Source of the DNA: Actinomycetaceae bacterium MB13-C1-2
GTDB lineage: Bacteria; Actinomycetota; Actinomycetes; Actinomycetales; Actinomycetaceae
DNA: 64,000 nucleotides
NCBI GenBank assembly: GCA_035621235.1
Contig: CP141731.1
Span: 1,178,001-1,242,000 of the forward strand
Direction of reading: 5' to 3'
The position numbers and the translations under genes were made by a program. Positions 8,015-18,836 of this stretch are shown one piece after another. Positions within the stretch are counted from its first letter, which is position 1; the number at the start of each line of letters is the position of its first letter. The notes under the pieces were generated by a model, which saw nothing but the letters and a program-made list of their open reading frames with translations, was not told where the DNA came from and searched no databases.

Positions 8015-8441
8015 AACCCTCCTCTTCGGGAAACTAGTGCGAATCTAGGTCTTGTGCCTGATCAATGCAACTTCGGGCCGATGGTTACGGGGCGAACGGG
8101 CACATTCCTACAGCCCGCAACCTGCACTAAATATCATATGTTAGATAGCTGGAACGGTGAGTGGGCGGTGACGGCGTGGATACGACCCACCTAGACTTGA
8201 TTTCCCTCCAGACCGAGAACTTCTGGGAGTGGGAGCTGTTGCCTACAACGTTGCGAGACTTTGGCAGCTTGTGAGCTGGAGGGAATCTGCTCGATATCCC
8301 GATGCGGCTAGTGAGAGATCCTGATGGAGACAGTGAGAGCTTATCGGCGCGTGCTGGCGCGCGGGCGCTACGCGGCGTGAAAATGTTTCGCATGGCTAGA
8401 CGATTGGCTAGAATCAGCCTGTGCGGGACTACTGGAACCTT
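8015..8441. other. Non-coding stretch upstream of integration scar
   Basis: About 430 bp between the TetR gene start and the tRNA-like repeat. Reading frames here lack start signals or family features. A weak CTAA-N10-TTAG palindrome lies at 8127-8144. Probably promoter DNA plus decayed sequence. Confidence 0.5.
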
Positions 8442-8477
8442 GGAGCCGCTTATCGGACTCGAACCGATGACCTGCTG
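8442..8477. repeat. attachment-site-like repeat (copy of tRNA-Thr 3' half)
   Basis: 36 bp identical to 9471-9506, which is the 3' half (T arm and acceptor stem) of the tRNA-Thr gene plus two flanking bases. Integrases of tyrosine-recombinase elements commonly insert at tRNA 3' ends and leave such a duplication. The copy is not part of a functional tRNA, since the 5' half is absent. Confidence 0.8.
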
Positions 8478-8683
8478 GTACCAAACCGGACGCCACACAC
8501 TTCCCTGTTGTGTTTCACCCTGTCTCGCTGCGCAGATGGCCGCCGGTTCCGTGTCTTGGTCGTGTCTCATCGGGTCGCAGTCGTTGCGTTTGAATGTGGG
8601 GAAAGTAGGGGGAAGTAGGCTCATTTATCCACAGGTTGCCCCTCGACCCTCCCGCGACCGTGTCGCTTGCGGCATGCTGGGGC
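8478..8683. other. Interior of the scar, no gene recognised
   Basis: About 200 bp with no supported reading frame. A TTATCCACAGG box at 8624-8634 recalls sequences found near replication or endonuclease genes of mobile elements; this is weak evidence. Confidence 0.35.
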
Positions 8684-8812
8684 ATGGATAGGGACCAAGT
8701 GATCGTGGACGTGTTGTTTGCGGACCTCGTGCTCGCGCAGGACGAGGCCGCGATCGGCATGGAGTCGCTGCGGAAGAAAGCTCTAGAGGTTCTCAAATTG
8801 AAATCCGCATAG
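8684..8812 (+). CDS. Small hypothetical protein (42 aa)
   Basis: ATG at 8684 (or GTG 8660) opens a 42-residue frame ending KALEVLKLKSA, acidic then basic, predicted helical. No family recognised and no good ribosome binding site. It lies inside the region bounded by the tRNA-derived repeats, 36 bp before the lipoprotein gene, so it may be a leftover of the integrated element. Confidence 0.3.
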   Translation: MDRDQVIVDVLFADLVLAQDEAAIGMESLRKKALEVLKLKSA

Positions 8813-8848
8813 CGCCGCCACATACTGAGATATGTCAAAGGGGGCGCA

Positions 8849-9331
8849 ATGAAGCGTAAACTCATTCTTTCTGTAATTCCTCTATTCCTGATCTCGTCGT
8901 TGGTCGCGGGGTGCACGGACGAAGACGAGTTGGTTGAGCCAGCCACGCAGCAGAGCAGTACGATCCACCGGTTCGCTGATAGTGACGTCGCGGAAGAAGA
9001 GGCTCAGTCCGCTGCGGAGGCTGCTAAACGAGAAGCAGAAGCGGAAGCTCAGAAGAAGGCTGAGGAAGAAGCCGCCAGAGCTTCAGCGGAAGCAGAAGCA
9101 GCGCGTGTGGCTGCGGAAGAAGAGGCAGCTCGCGTAGCTGCTGAGCAGGAGGCAGCAAGGGTTGCAGCGGAAGCAGAAGCAGTCAGAGTTGCAGAGCAGC
9201 AGGCGACCGAAAACGTCTACTACAAGAACTGCAGTGCTGCTCGAGCCGCTGGTGCCGCTCCCGTTTATGCGGGCAGCCCGGGCTACGGAACGCACCTGGA
9301 CCGGGACGGCGACGGCATCGGGTGTGAGTAA
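8849..9331 (+). CDS. Lipoprotein with Ala/Glu coiled coil and Excalibur Ca2+-binding domain
   Basis: 160 residues. A signal peptide ends in the lipobox LVAGC (Cys ~22), so the protein should be lipid-anchored outside the membrane. Residues ~50-118 are a repetitive EAEAAR/AAEEEAARVA region predicted to form a long coiled coil. The C-terminal ~37 residues match the Excalibur domain: YYKNCSAARAAGAAPVY then GYGTHLDRDGDGIGCE, with the DxDGDGIxC calcium-binding loop. It is cargo within the 36-bp tRNA-derived repeats, so it was probably carried by the former element or captured later. GGGGGCGC precedes the ATG. Function unknown beyond surface location. Confidence 0.85.
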   Translation: MKRKLILSVIPLFLISSLVAGCTDEDELVEPATQQSSTIHRFADSDVAEEEAQSAAEAAKREAEAEAQKKAEEEAARASAEAEAARVAAEEEAARVAAEQEAARVAAEAEAVRVAEQQATENVYYKNCSAARAAGAAPVYAGSPGYGTHLDRDGDGIGCE

Positions 9332-9426
9332 CCCTCCCACAGATGACCGACAGTCACAAGAGCAGCCTTGGGTGCCCTGTGGACAGAGGTGTCGAAATGA
9401 AAGTGGGGGCTATTTTGGGCACAAAA

Positions 9427-9464
9427 AGGCTCTGACCCAGAACCGGAGTCCCAGGTCAGAGCCT
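9427..9464 (-). terminator. Intrinsic terminator of tRNA-Thr
   Basis: An 11-bp perfect stem (AGGCTCTGACC / GGTCAGAGCCT) with a 16-nt loop, followed on the minus strand by TTTTTG. It lies just beyond the tRNA-Thr 3' end; it may also serve the convergent lipoprotein gene. Confidence 0.85.
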
Positions 9465-9470
9465 GTTTGC

Positions 9471-9506
9471 GGAGCCGCTTATCGGACTCGAACCGATGAC
9501 CTGCTG
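9471..9506. repeat. attachment-site-like repeat inside tRNA-Thr 3' half
   Basis: Exact 36-bp partner of 8442-8477. This copy belongs to the intact tRNA gene, so integration or excision left the tRNA functional. The two copies are in the same orientation, 1,029 bp apart. Confidence 0.8.
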
Positions 9507-9545
9507 TTTACAAGACAGCTGCTCTACCAACTGAGCTAAAGCGGC
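9473..9545 (-). tRNA. tRNA-Thr (anticodon TGT)
   Basis: Full cloverleaf on the minus strand: acceptor GCCGCTT/AAGCGGC, D arm GCTC-GAGC, anticodon stem GCTGT/ACAGC with loop CTTGTAA giving anticodon TGT, T arm ATCGG-TTCGAGT-CCGAT, discriminator T. CCA is not encoded. Its 3' half is duplicated at 8442-8477. Confidence 0.97.
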
Positions 9546-9646
9546 GCGGGAACAATCATCCCTAATAAGGCACGGTCCCGTCAAAACGACCCGTTGGACT
9601 GCGGCGGGGTGGACCTTCCCTGACTGTCACCGTCCGAACCGGGTGT

Positions 9647-9718
9647 ATCTGCCAGAGTGGCGTCGGCGCGACGGAAAAGCCCTGATGAGCTTCGGACGTA
9701 CGGGCCACTCTGGCAGAT
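9647..9718. repeat. 15-bp perfect inverted repeat with 42-nt loop
   Basis: ATCTGCCAGAGTGGC (9647-9661) pairs exactly with GCCACTCTGGCAGAT (9704-9718). It lies between tRNA-Thr and the end of the DsbA-like gene. No T-tract follows, so it is not a simple terminator; it could be a recombination site, a structured 3' UTR, or a transposable remnant. Confidence 0.75.
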
Positions 9719-9744
9719 GTTCCTAAGCCAAGGCCTAGCAGAGG

Positions 9745-10566
9745 CTAGCTCTCCGAAATCTCCTTGATCTGACTCAGGATCGACTGGTAAATATCCGCCC
9801 CAGTCTCGCCCGCAGGAGTCAGACGGACCTTGTTGTAAACCATCTCAGGCGAGGTAAGGCTTGTTCGCCCCTCCGCCGTGCTGGCCCTCCACGCAGTCGA
9901 ACTTGCATCGAGGTACGCCTGTGCAGCGTCCGTGTCGAAACTATCGATGACTGCTTGTGGAACCCCGACCTGCGCGGCGATCTCCGCCACCTTCGTCTTT
10001 GAGTTCTCAAGGTTGTTCAGAACGGTTGTGTCCTGGTCAACCATCGACTTATACGAGAAGTCGACCAGCGCCTGGTGCAATGCCTCGAAGTTCGTCGGGT
10101 CGTTGGCTGCAACCTGGACCGCGGCCGCGGTCGCCGCCAGGTTGAAGGGTGCATTGTGCGTCATTACGGTCCGCAGGGACAGCGTCAGATCACCAGCACT
10201 CGTTGCTGCGAACAGGTCAGGACCAACGGCGGAATCAAGCGCAACGCAGCCACCGCAGGTGTAGTCAAAATAGAACTCAAGTTGGCCGTCAACTTGCTCA
10301 GTCGTTCCAGCGCGAACGCCCTCGGCACTCACGACGATTGGTTCACCGTTTCGGAACTGTTCTGGCAAGCCTTCGGCGTTGTCCCCCGCGCCGGGTCGAT
10401 TCACGATAATCATGACGATCGCTACAACGATCGCGACTACGAGCAGGGAAACAACCCCGATGATTATGTTGCGTGTACGGATCTCCGACTTGCGCTGTGC
10501 CTCGCGCATTTCCTGCGCTTTCTTGCGGACGTCGGTGGACTGGGCCTGAGTCTTCTTCTTAGCCAT
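9745..10566 (-). CDS. Membrane-anchored DsbA-like thiol-disulfide protein (CGGC active site)
   Basis: 273 residues. A charged N-terminus (~1-33) precedes one membrane helix (~34-55: NIIIGVVSLLVVAIVVAIVM), so the thioredoxin-like domain should face outside. The domain contains FYFDYTCGGCVALDS (~residue 96), matching the FxDYxCPxC motif of DsbA/Thioredoxin_4 proteins but with CGGC instead of the usual CPxC. Such proteins oxidise or shuffle disulfides in exported proteins. AGGAAG lies upstream of the ATG. It stands alone between tRNA-Thr and the kinase gene; no VKOR partner is adjacent. Confidence 0.87.
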   Translation of the reverse strand: MAKKKTQAQSTDVRKKAQEMREAQRKSEIRTRNIIIGVVSLLVVAIVVAIVMIIVNRPGAGDNAEGLPEQFRNGEPIVVSAEGVRAGTTEQVDGQLEFYFDYTCGGCVALDSAVGPDLFAATSAGDLTLSLRTVMTHNAPFNLAATAAAVQVAANDPTNFEALHQALVDFSYKSMVDQDTTVLNNLENSKTKVAEIAAQVGVPQAVIDSFDTDAAQAYLDASSTAWRASTAEGRTSLTSPEMVYNKVRLTPAGETGADIYQSILSQIKEISES

Positions 10567-10671
10567 TAGCTTCCTATCAGTCGCTGCTTATCAGCAAAGG
10601 GCGCCTGTACTCGCTCCACTTTACCGTCGAGGTGCCAGTTCTTGAACGGGGCAATCATCACGCTTTCGCGG

Positions 10672-12501
10672 CTACCTTGGGCCACCGACGACCGCGACGC
10701 TCATCAACACTAGGACGAGGGCAAGCATCCCCAATCCCCAGATTCCCCTTGCGATGCGACCCGGCGCAGCGAATGTGAACCAGCGAGAAAGACCCATCCT
10801 TGCCCACTGCGACCAGGGCACTGCCCACGCTACGATCACGCCGAGCCAGGTTGCCACGCCAAGCACAAGCAGATCCGGTCTTTGCGATTCGAGGGCGCCG
10901 GAGGCCCATCGCCAGAAGCTGAGTCCGTCTACCGGCGTTCTGGCCGCAGCCTGAACAATCACCTCTCCAACCGATCCGCTCAGCAGGAAAGCGAGGACTC
11001 CGGCGGCTACTCCCGGAACCAACGTTGCGACGGACAGTAGTAAGTACCAGGGGGAGGCGGCTGCCGCGACTGTCGGGTCCGAGGGGCGCGGTCCTCCATG
11101 CGTTTCCCGTCGCTGCGCAATCCCCTCCTCGACCCGTCCTGCCATCGCACCGACGAGAAGCAGCACGAGGGGAAGCGCCAGCCATCCAGACCCTGCTAAC
11201 GCGCCCACCCAGGCAAACAGGCCCAGTAACAAAGCAGAGAGCAGAGGTGCAGACTTTGGGCGTGGATGGCGGTACTGCATGTTCTGAAGCCACGAGAACT
11301 CGGCCCCTGAGAGTCCTGGATCTGCGGCGCCCTCGTACGAGGACTGCGGGATCGAGTCCTGGAAGGAGGGCTGACCCCGGTACGAAGGCTGTGTCTGGGG
11401 CCCTGAGGTCGGGAATTGGTCCGCTTGAGCCGGTCGGGTCCCAGGAGTTTGCCAGGGGAGGGAAGCGCGGTCGGGAGATGTTGGGCTGACCTGGGCCACC
11501 GGCGTGCTGGTAGTTCGCCAGTGTGCTGGGATGGAGACCGGGAGTGTCAGGTCTGGAACTTGAGTGGGCTGCGAACCGAGCACTTGAGTTTCGCCGAAAG
11601 GCTCGCCTCCGCCGGTGAGGAGCGTAGTCTGGCTTCCCTCATCCCAAGGGTTGCTATCCAGTTCGGCAATGAGCTCCTCCGGGGTAGGCCGGTTCCCACT
11701 GTCGGGTCCCAAAGCGCGCGCGAATATGGCGCCGAGGCGCAGGGGGAGCCCTTCGACGTCAACCTCGCCCGTAAAGACGCGGTGCAGAACCGCTTCGGTG
11801 TTTCCTGAGCCAAATGGATGTCGTCCCGTCGCAGCAAAACAGAGCACGGCGGCCCAGCCAAACCAATCCCCGCGTTTCCAGTTCTCGGCGTCAGGGTCCG
11901 ACGCGCGTAGCAGCTCCGGTGAGACGTAGCCCGGCGTTCCCTGTAGTCCGCCAGTGGTGGTTAGTCGGGCGTCTCCCTCGCCCTGCGCGATCCCGAAGTC
12001 AATGAGCACCGGACCGTCGTCGCTGAGGATAATGTTCGAGGGCTTTAGGTCGCGATGAGCGATTCCCGCCGAGTGAATGCGGTCGATAATTCCCGCCAGA
12101 TTGGCGGCCAGGGCCGCGAGTTCTTCGGCGTCGAATGGGTCGCCCTTACCCTGGTTCTCAGTGCCCTCACCCTTCACCGACGCTTCAAGGGTCGGCCCTT
12201 CGATCAGTTCCGTGACAACGAAAGGGCTGAAGGCATCGATCTCAATGTCGAGCACGCGAGCGACTCCGTCCCCTTTGACGCTGTTCACTAGGCGGGTTTC
12301 GCGCAGTAGCCTTCGCCTGGCTGCATCTGTGTGGGCGAGGGAGGGGTGAAGTAGTTTCAGTGCCACCGTGGCACCCCCCTCATCCGTTGCCCGCCACACG
12401 GTTCCAGACCCTCCTGAGCCAATTGGTTCAATCAGGTGATAACCGCCAACCCATCCACCCGATGAACTCGGGGGCGGTGGAGTGGAGGTTTCAGGTCTCA
12501 T
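10672..12501 (-). CDS. Serine/threonine protein kinase, membrane-bound, no PASTA repeats
   Basis: 609 residues. Kinase domain ~21-280 is intact: glycine loop IGSGGSGTV (27-35), catalytic Lys in VALKLLHP (49), HRDLKPSN, DFG in LIDFGIAQ, and TPGYVSPELL as APE region. A Pro/Ser/Thr/Gln-rich linker follows (~300-410). The C-terminal ~200 residues hold several hydrophobic segments (for example LLSALLLGLFAWVGALAG), so the protein is anchored by multiple helices rather than the single helix plus PASTA domains of PknB types. No ligand-binding outer domain is visible. It is divergent from msiK with 153 bp between starts. Substrates unknown. Confidence 0.9.
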   Translation of the reverse strand: MRPETSTPPPPSSSGGWVGGYHLIEPIGSGGSGTVWRATDEGGATVALKLLHPSLAHTDAARRRLLRETRLVNSVKGDGVARVLDIEIDAFSPFVVTELIEGPTLEASVKGEGTENQGKGDPFDAEELAALAANLAGIIDRIHSAGIAHRDLKPSNIILSDDGPVLIDFGIAQGEGDARLTTTGGLQGTPGYVSPELLRASDPDAENWKRGDWFGWAAVLCFAATGRHPFGSGNTEAVLHRVFTGEVDVEGLPLRLGAIFARALGPDSGNRPTPEELIAELDSNPWDEGSQTTLLTGGGEPFGETQVLGSQPTQVPDLTLPVSIPAHWRTTSTPVAQVSPTSPDRASLPWQTPGTRPAQADQFPTSGPQTQPSYRGQPSFQDSIPQSSYEGAADPGLSGAEFSWLQNMQYRHPRPKSAPLLSALLLGLFAWVGALAGSGWLALPLVLLLVGAMAGRVEEGIAQRRETHGGPRPSDPTVAAAASPWYLLLSVATLVPGVAAGVLAFLLSGSVGEVIVQAAARTPVDGLSFWRWASGALESQRPDLLVLGVATWLGVIVAWAVPWSQWARMGLSRWFTFAAPGRIARGIWGLGMLALVLVLMSVAVVGGPR

Positions 12502-12654
12502 TCCATAAGTCTAGGGTTCCATTGACTCTGAGCCGTGTTAGGCTTCCCAAGGGTTCAGAGAAGAACAGGCTGGGCCTGGGCGGCAGCGGTGTCGTTCAAA
12601 ATCAATCTCTACAACGGATCGTCCGGCACGTACCTGCCGGTGGAGGAAAATAAA

Positions 12655-13776
<1,122 letters not shown>

Positions 13777-13811
13777 GTTCTCGGGAGTTATCAGGCCTGG
13801 CCTGTGATGTG

Positions 13812-13841
13812 GTTGGGTGGTACCTACGGGTGCCACCCAAC
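13812..13841 (+). terminator. Hairpin after msiK
   Basis: GTTGGGTGG / CCACCCAAC stem of 9 bp with a 12-nt loop, 35 bp after the msiK stop. Only a weak T-rich tail follows, so partial read-through into the DUF4032 gene is possible. Confidence 0.65.
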
Positions 13842-13872
13842 ACTCGTATTTGAGCTCTTTTGAGGAGAAACT

Positions 13873-15207
13873 GTGTCGCAGTCGCTACAAATTACTGCCG
13901 TTGGCGTTGATCCAGCGCTCCTCGACCTGCCATGGGAAGTACCGCTGGAAGAGTGGCCGGAGGACATCCTGGCCGCGTTGCCCCGAGGCATCTCAAGGCA
14001 TGTGGTGCGCTTCGTCAATTTGGCGGGTCGAGTTATCGCCGTAAAAGAGATCGGTGAGACTGTGGCTTACCGGGAATATGAACTGCTCCGGGACCTTGCA
14101 AGGATTGATGCACCGTCGGTCCATCCCACCGCTGTGATCACGGGACGCCACGATGCTCATGGCGAGGAGTTGAATGCGGTCCTTGTCACCGAACATCTTC
14201 AGTTCTCGCTACCTTATCGCGCGCTGTTTAGTCGTCATGTGACCCCCGAAACTGTCAATCGGCTACTTGATGCTCTCGCAGTTCTTTTGGTTCGATTGCA
14301 CCTGTTGGGCTTCTACTGGGGTGACGTGTCGCTCTCGAACACCCTGTTCCGCCGTGACGCGGGAGCGTTCTCCGCCTACTTGGTTGATGCGGAGACAGGA
14401 GACATGCAGACGAAGCTCACCGATGGGCAGCGAGAATATGATCTAGATTTGGCGCGAACCAACATCATCGGCGAGCTCATGGACTTGCAGGCGGGCGAGT
14501 TTCTGGATGAGGACGAGGATGTCATTCATATCGGTGATCGACTGGTTCGCCGATATAACGAGTTGTGGAACGAACTGACGGGTCCGGAGCGCATTGGCGC
14601 AGACGAACGCTGGAAAGTTCAAGAGAGAATTGATCGGCTCGCCGAACTCGGTTTTAGCGTTGGTGAACTCAGCATCACCTCCGAACCTGAGGGCGATCGG
14701 ATGGTTATTCAACCCAAGGTCGTCGATGCTGGACACTATCATCGCCAGCTGATGCGGCTAACTGGCATAGATGCGCAAGAGTTACAGGCCCGCAGAATGC
14801 TTGAGGATCTAGAGACATATCGGGCGGTAAACGACCTCGGTCACCTCAGCCGTGAGCAGGTGGCGCACCGCTGGATGAACGATGTGTTTGAACCGGTGAT
14901 GCAGTCCATTCCACCAGAACTGAGTTCCAAGCTTGAGGCGGCGCAGGTATTCCACGAACTTTTGGAGCATCGTTGGTATCTTTCGCAGAACCAAAACCGG
15001 GATGTGCCGATGCCCGAGGTTATCCAGTCCTACTTGAAGAGCGTTCTTCCCGCGAAGAGGGACGAGGCAGTGCTGATCTCTGGACCCGGTGATGAGGTCC
15101 TGTCTGGGTACGCCGATTTGATCGACGAGTCAGACGAACCGGGTGAATTCGATGAGTTGGATGAGTTCAGCGAACCGAATGGCCAGGAACTCGATCACTC
15201 GATCTGA
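13873..15207 (+). CDS. DUF4032 protein with LPS-kinase-like fold
   Basis: 444 residues from GTG 13873, preceded by GAGGAG. The N-terminal ~200 residues resemble a lipopolysaccharide-kinase/aminoglycoside-kinase type fold: VVRFVNLAGRVIAVKEIGE with the nucleotide Lys, YREYELLRDLARIDAPS, then LLVRLHLLGFYWGDVSLSNTLF (catalytic-loop-like, with GD--LSN) and YLVDAETGD (metal Asp). The C-terminal half matches the DUF4032 region of actinobacterial proteins (WKVQERIDRLAELGF). The end is acidic. Function is not established in the family. It follows msiK by 96 bp with a hairpin between; a link to sugar transport is possible but unproven. Confidence 0.8.
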   Translation: MSQSLQITAVGVDPALLDLPWEVPLEEWPEDILAALPRGISRHVVRFVNLAGRVIAVKEIGETVAYREYELLRDLARIDAPSVHPTAVITGRHDAHGEELNAVLVTEHLQFSLPYRALFSRHVTPETVNRLLDALAVLLVRLHLLGFYWGDVSLSNTLFRRDAGAFSAYLVDAETGDMQTKLTDGQREYDLDLARTNIIGELMDLQAGEFLDEDEDVIHIGDRLVRRYNELWNELTGPERIGADERWKVQERIDRLAELGFSVGELSITSEPEGDRMVIQPKVVDAGHYHRQLMRLTGIDAQELQARRMLEDLETYRAVNDLGHLSREQVAHRWMNDVFEPVMQSIPPELSSKLEAAQVFHELLEHRWYLSQNQNRDVPMPEVIQSYLKSVLPAKRDEAVLISGPGDEVLSGYADLIDESDEPGEFDELDEFSEPNGQELDHSI

Positions 15208-15247
15208 GTCAAAGTCGCGAACATTGGCCTGCCAGATAGGTGCCATG

Positions 15248-15339
15248 TTGTGCGGGTTGGGTCGGGTGACTCCGAGATTGCCGCAGCCGCAGTCCAGACC
15301 CTTCAGTCACGCTGTGCGAGTTGGGTTGCGTGACTCTGA
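15248..15339. repeat. Degenerate 28-bp direct repeat between DUF4032 gene and ung
   Basis: Copies at 15248-15275 and 15312-15339 agree at 23 of 28 positions (core GTTGGGT and GTGACTC). They fill most of the 134-bp gap between convergent stops. No hairpin is formed by either copy; role unknown. Confidence 0.6.
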
Positions 15340-15341
15340 CG

Positions 15342-16022
15342 TCACAGGCACCAGTTGACTGGCGCGCTTCCCTGCGCTTCCAGAAGTTGGTTTGCTCTTG
15401 AGAATGGACGCGACCCAAAGAAGCCCCGATAGGCCGACAACGGCGACGGGTGAGGAGACTCAATGACCGGGGTCGAACCGAGCAGAGGTTTTAGCCCCGC
15501 TGCGTCACGGCCCCAAAGAATCGCGACAAGGGGCTCGTCCCTGGCGACAAGGGCATCAATCGCCTGCTGGGTCACTTGTTCCCAACCGCGTCCGCGGTGC
15601 GAAGCCGGAGCGCCGGGTGAGACGGTGAGAACCCTGTTTAGTAGGCAGACTCCCTGCTCGGCCCAGCCGGTGAGATCACCGTTGGGCGGAGGCGGACAGC
15701 CGAGGTCTTCCCCCAGCTCCTGATAGATGTTGCGCAGCGACGCCGGAAGATCGACGCCGGGGGCAACCGAGAATGATAGGCCGACGGCATGACCTGGAGT
15801 TGGGTACGGATCCTGCCCGACAATCAGTACCTTGACCTGGTCAAACGGGTAACTGAAGGCTCTTAGGATATTTCGGGCCGCAGGAAGGAATCTTTTTCCT
15901 GCGGCGTTTTCCTCGCGGAGCATCTGTCCCATCTTTCGGATCTGAGGTTCGACGGGTTCCAGGGCACGCGCCCAGCCTGGATCGATGACTTCTGAAAGTG
16001 GGGGCAACGTTGCAGTAGGCAT
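15342..16022 (-). CDS. ung: Uracil-DNA glycosylase
   Basis: 226 residues, typical for family 1 Ung. It removes uracil from DNA to start base excision repair. The catalytic motif [17 protein letters not shown] (~residue 66, catalytic Asp) and the leucine-loop motif [18 protein letters not shown] (~190, catalytic His) are intact, as is [19 protein letters not shown] at 16022; 65 bp separate it from the divergent LytR_C gene. Confidence 0.97.
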   Translation of the reverse strand: MPTATLPPLSEVIDPGWARALEPVEPQIRKMGQMLREENAAGKRFLPAARNILRAFSYPFDQVKVLIVGQDPYPTPGHAVGLSFSVAPGVDLPASLRNIYQELGEDLGCPPPPNGDLTGWAEQGVCLLNRVLTVSPGAPASHRGRGWEQVTQQAIDALVARDEPLVAILWGRDAAGLKPLLGSTPVIESPHPSPLSAYRGFFGSRPFSRANQLLEAQGSAPVNWCL

Positions 16023-16087
16023 GCTCTAAGCGTACTAACCGCCGTGGGATAATCGGTCCTTTGGTCTCTACGCGGTAGGCTGTCCAC

Positions 16088-16714
16088 GTGAGTGCTCAAT
16101 ACCCTTACGACGAGTTCGACGATTTGCCCGACGATGCCCCGGTTGGGGTCCACCGCAAGCAGCAGTCGCCGTGGCAGACTGTCTTGCCGTTCTTGCTGGT
16201 CCTCATTATCGTTCCCCTACTGGCATGGGGGGCGACCGAACTGATCAAGGGACGCGGAACCGATATTGAGGTTCCACCCGTCGCCGGGCAGTCCGAGCAA
16301 GAACAATCGAGTCAATCCACAAATCCGATTGCGCCGCTACCGGAGGATGGCCCAACAGGCGCCCCGGATAATCCAGCCGAGGCCGAAGAGGCGGAGGAAG
16401 AAAAGCCTGCTGAGGAGAAACCGGCCGAAGTCGCGGCCAATATGGAAGCCTCCATCGCAGTTCTCAACGCTTCGGGTGTAGAGGGGTTCGCCGCTCAAAA
16501 TCAGGTGCGGCTGGCTGAGGCCGGGTTTACCAATGCTTGGGCTGACAACGCCGCTGACGCTGGCTGGACTCAGAGCGCCGTCTACTTCAGGGATGCGAGT
16601 TTGCAACCAACCGCTGCCAAAGTCGCAGAGGTCCTAGGAATTCCGACGGTCCTGGAGGATGCCGCGGTAACAGGAGAGCTCGATATTGTCGTTATTCTCG
16701 CGACAGCCGGTTAG
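16088..16714 (+). CDS. LytR C-terminal domain membrane protein (Cei-like)
   Basis: 208 residues from GTG 16088. One membrane helix (~36-55: VLPFLLVLIIVPLLAWGATEL) follows a short cytoplasmic tail; an acidic Pro/Glu-rich stalk (~70-120) leads to an external LytR_C domain (~122-208: SIAVLNASGVEGFAAQNQVRLAEAGF... DIVVILA). In LCP proteins this domain follows the ligase domain, but here it stands alone, as in the mycobacterial envelope-integrity protein Cei. It likely acts at the cell surface; partner unknown. It lies directly upstream of the CIRCE-controlled groEL, but with its own start and a 219-bp gap, so co-regulation is doubtful. Confidence 0.82.
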   Translation: MSAQYPYDEFDDLPDDAPVGVHRKQQSPWQTVLPFLLVLIIVPLLAWGATELIKGRGTDIEVPPVAGQSEQEQSSQSTNPIAPLPEDGPTGAPDNPAEAEEAEEEKPAEEKPAEVAANMEASIAVLNASGVEGFAAQNQVRLAEAGFTNAWADNAADAGWTQSAVYFRDASLQPTAAKVAEVLGIPTVLEDAAVTGELDIVVILATAG

Positions 16715-16762
16715 CCTGGTCGCTTCTGGGCGGAGTGTGGCGCGGGTGTGATCTTTCCTCGT

Positions 16763-16789
16763 CTTGCACTCGAACATCGAGAGTGCCAA
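16763..16789 (+). promoter_or_regulatory. CIRCE operator 1 (HrcA site)
   Basis: CTTGCACTC-N9-GAGTGCCAA, close to the CIRCE consensus TTAGCACTC-N9-GAGTGCTAA. HrcA binding here would repress groEL until heat shock. Confidence 0.9.
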
Positions 16790-16797
16790 ACTTGGTG

Positions 16798-16824
16798 TTA
16801 GCACTCGACCCGGTCGAGTGAAAG
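16798..16824 (+). promoter_or_regulatory. CIRCE operator 2 (HrcA site)
   Basis: TTAGCACTC-N9-GAGTGAAAG: perfect left half and a weaker right half, 35 bp centre-to-centre from the first CIRCE. Two tandem CIRCE elements suggest strong HrcA control. Confidence 0.85.
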
Positions 16825-16906
16825 AAACCCGGTTCATTGGTGAGAGTCGGAGCGCTGGAAAGCCCTGCGCGTAAGATTCGTCCGTCGCGGGCACCGTGAG
16901 CCCTGA

Positions 16907-18556
<1,650 letters not shown>

Positions 18557-18600
18557 GCCGATACCTAGCCCAAGAGACAAAAGGGACAATTGGTCCCAAG

Positions 18601-18647
18601 CAAAGGGTGGGTGCCCGACCGGTTTATCCGGGGGTCCCCACCCTTTG
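18601..18647 (+). terminator. groEL terminator
   Basis: CAAAGGGTGGG / CCCACCCTTTG, an 11-bp perfect stem followed by TCTTGCT, 44 bp after the groEL stop. Confidence 0.85.
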
Positions 18648-18654
18648 TCTTGCT

Positions 18655-18836
18655 CGCTAACCCCTGCATGTTGTCACAATGCAGGAGTTAGCGTTCGGTT
18701 GCTGTTGCCCAGGCTGGCTGCGATCGTGCGGGTTTCACTTGCAATGCAGTAGTTAGCGTTCGGTTGTCATGGCCCAGGCTGGCTGCGATCGTGTGGGTCT
18801 CGCTGAAATGCAGGAGTTTAGGGCTTGGTTGCCACA
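18655..18836. repeat. 65-bp tandem repeat (about 2.5 units) downstream of groEL
   Basis: Unit 1 (18677-18741) and unit 2 (18742-18806) agree at 55 of 65 positions; a third, shorter unit continues from ~18806. Each begins AATGCAGGAGTTAGCG-like, and an inverted copy of that start (CGCTAACCCCTGCAT, 18655-18669) forms a hairpin with unit 1. No gene covers it. It looks like a locally amplified intergenic element. Confidence 0.8.

Noticed and set aside
8302-8691. Open frame containing PLIGLEPMTCW-like sequence
   Set aside because: The familiar peptide comes from translating the tRNA-Thr 3' half repeat, not from a real protein.
9162-9539. Open frame ending in AAYRTRTDDLLF
   Set aside because: Another tRNA-derived translation overlapping the lipoprotein gene and tRNA-Thr.
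18655-18836. Possible CRISPR-like array after groEL
   Set aside because: Units are directly abutting 65-bp repeats without spacers, only 2.5 copies, and no cas genes are present.
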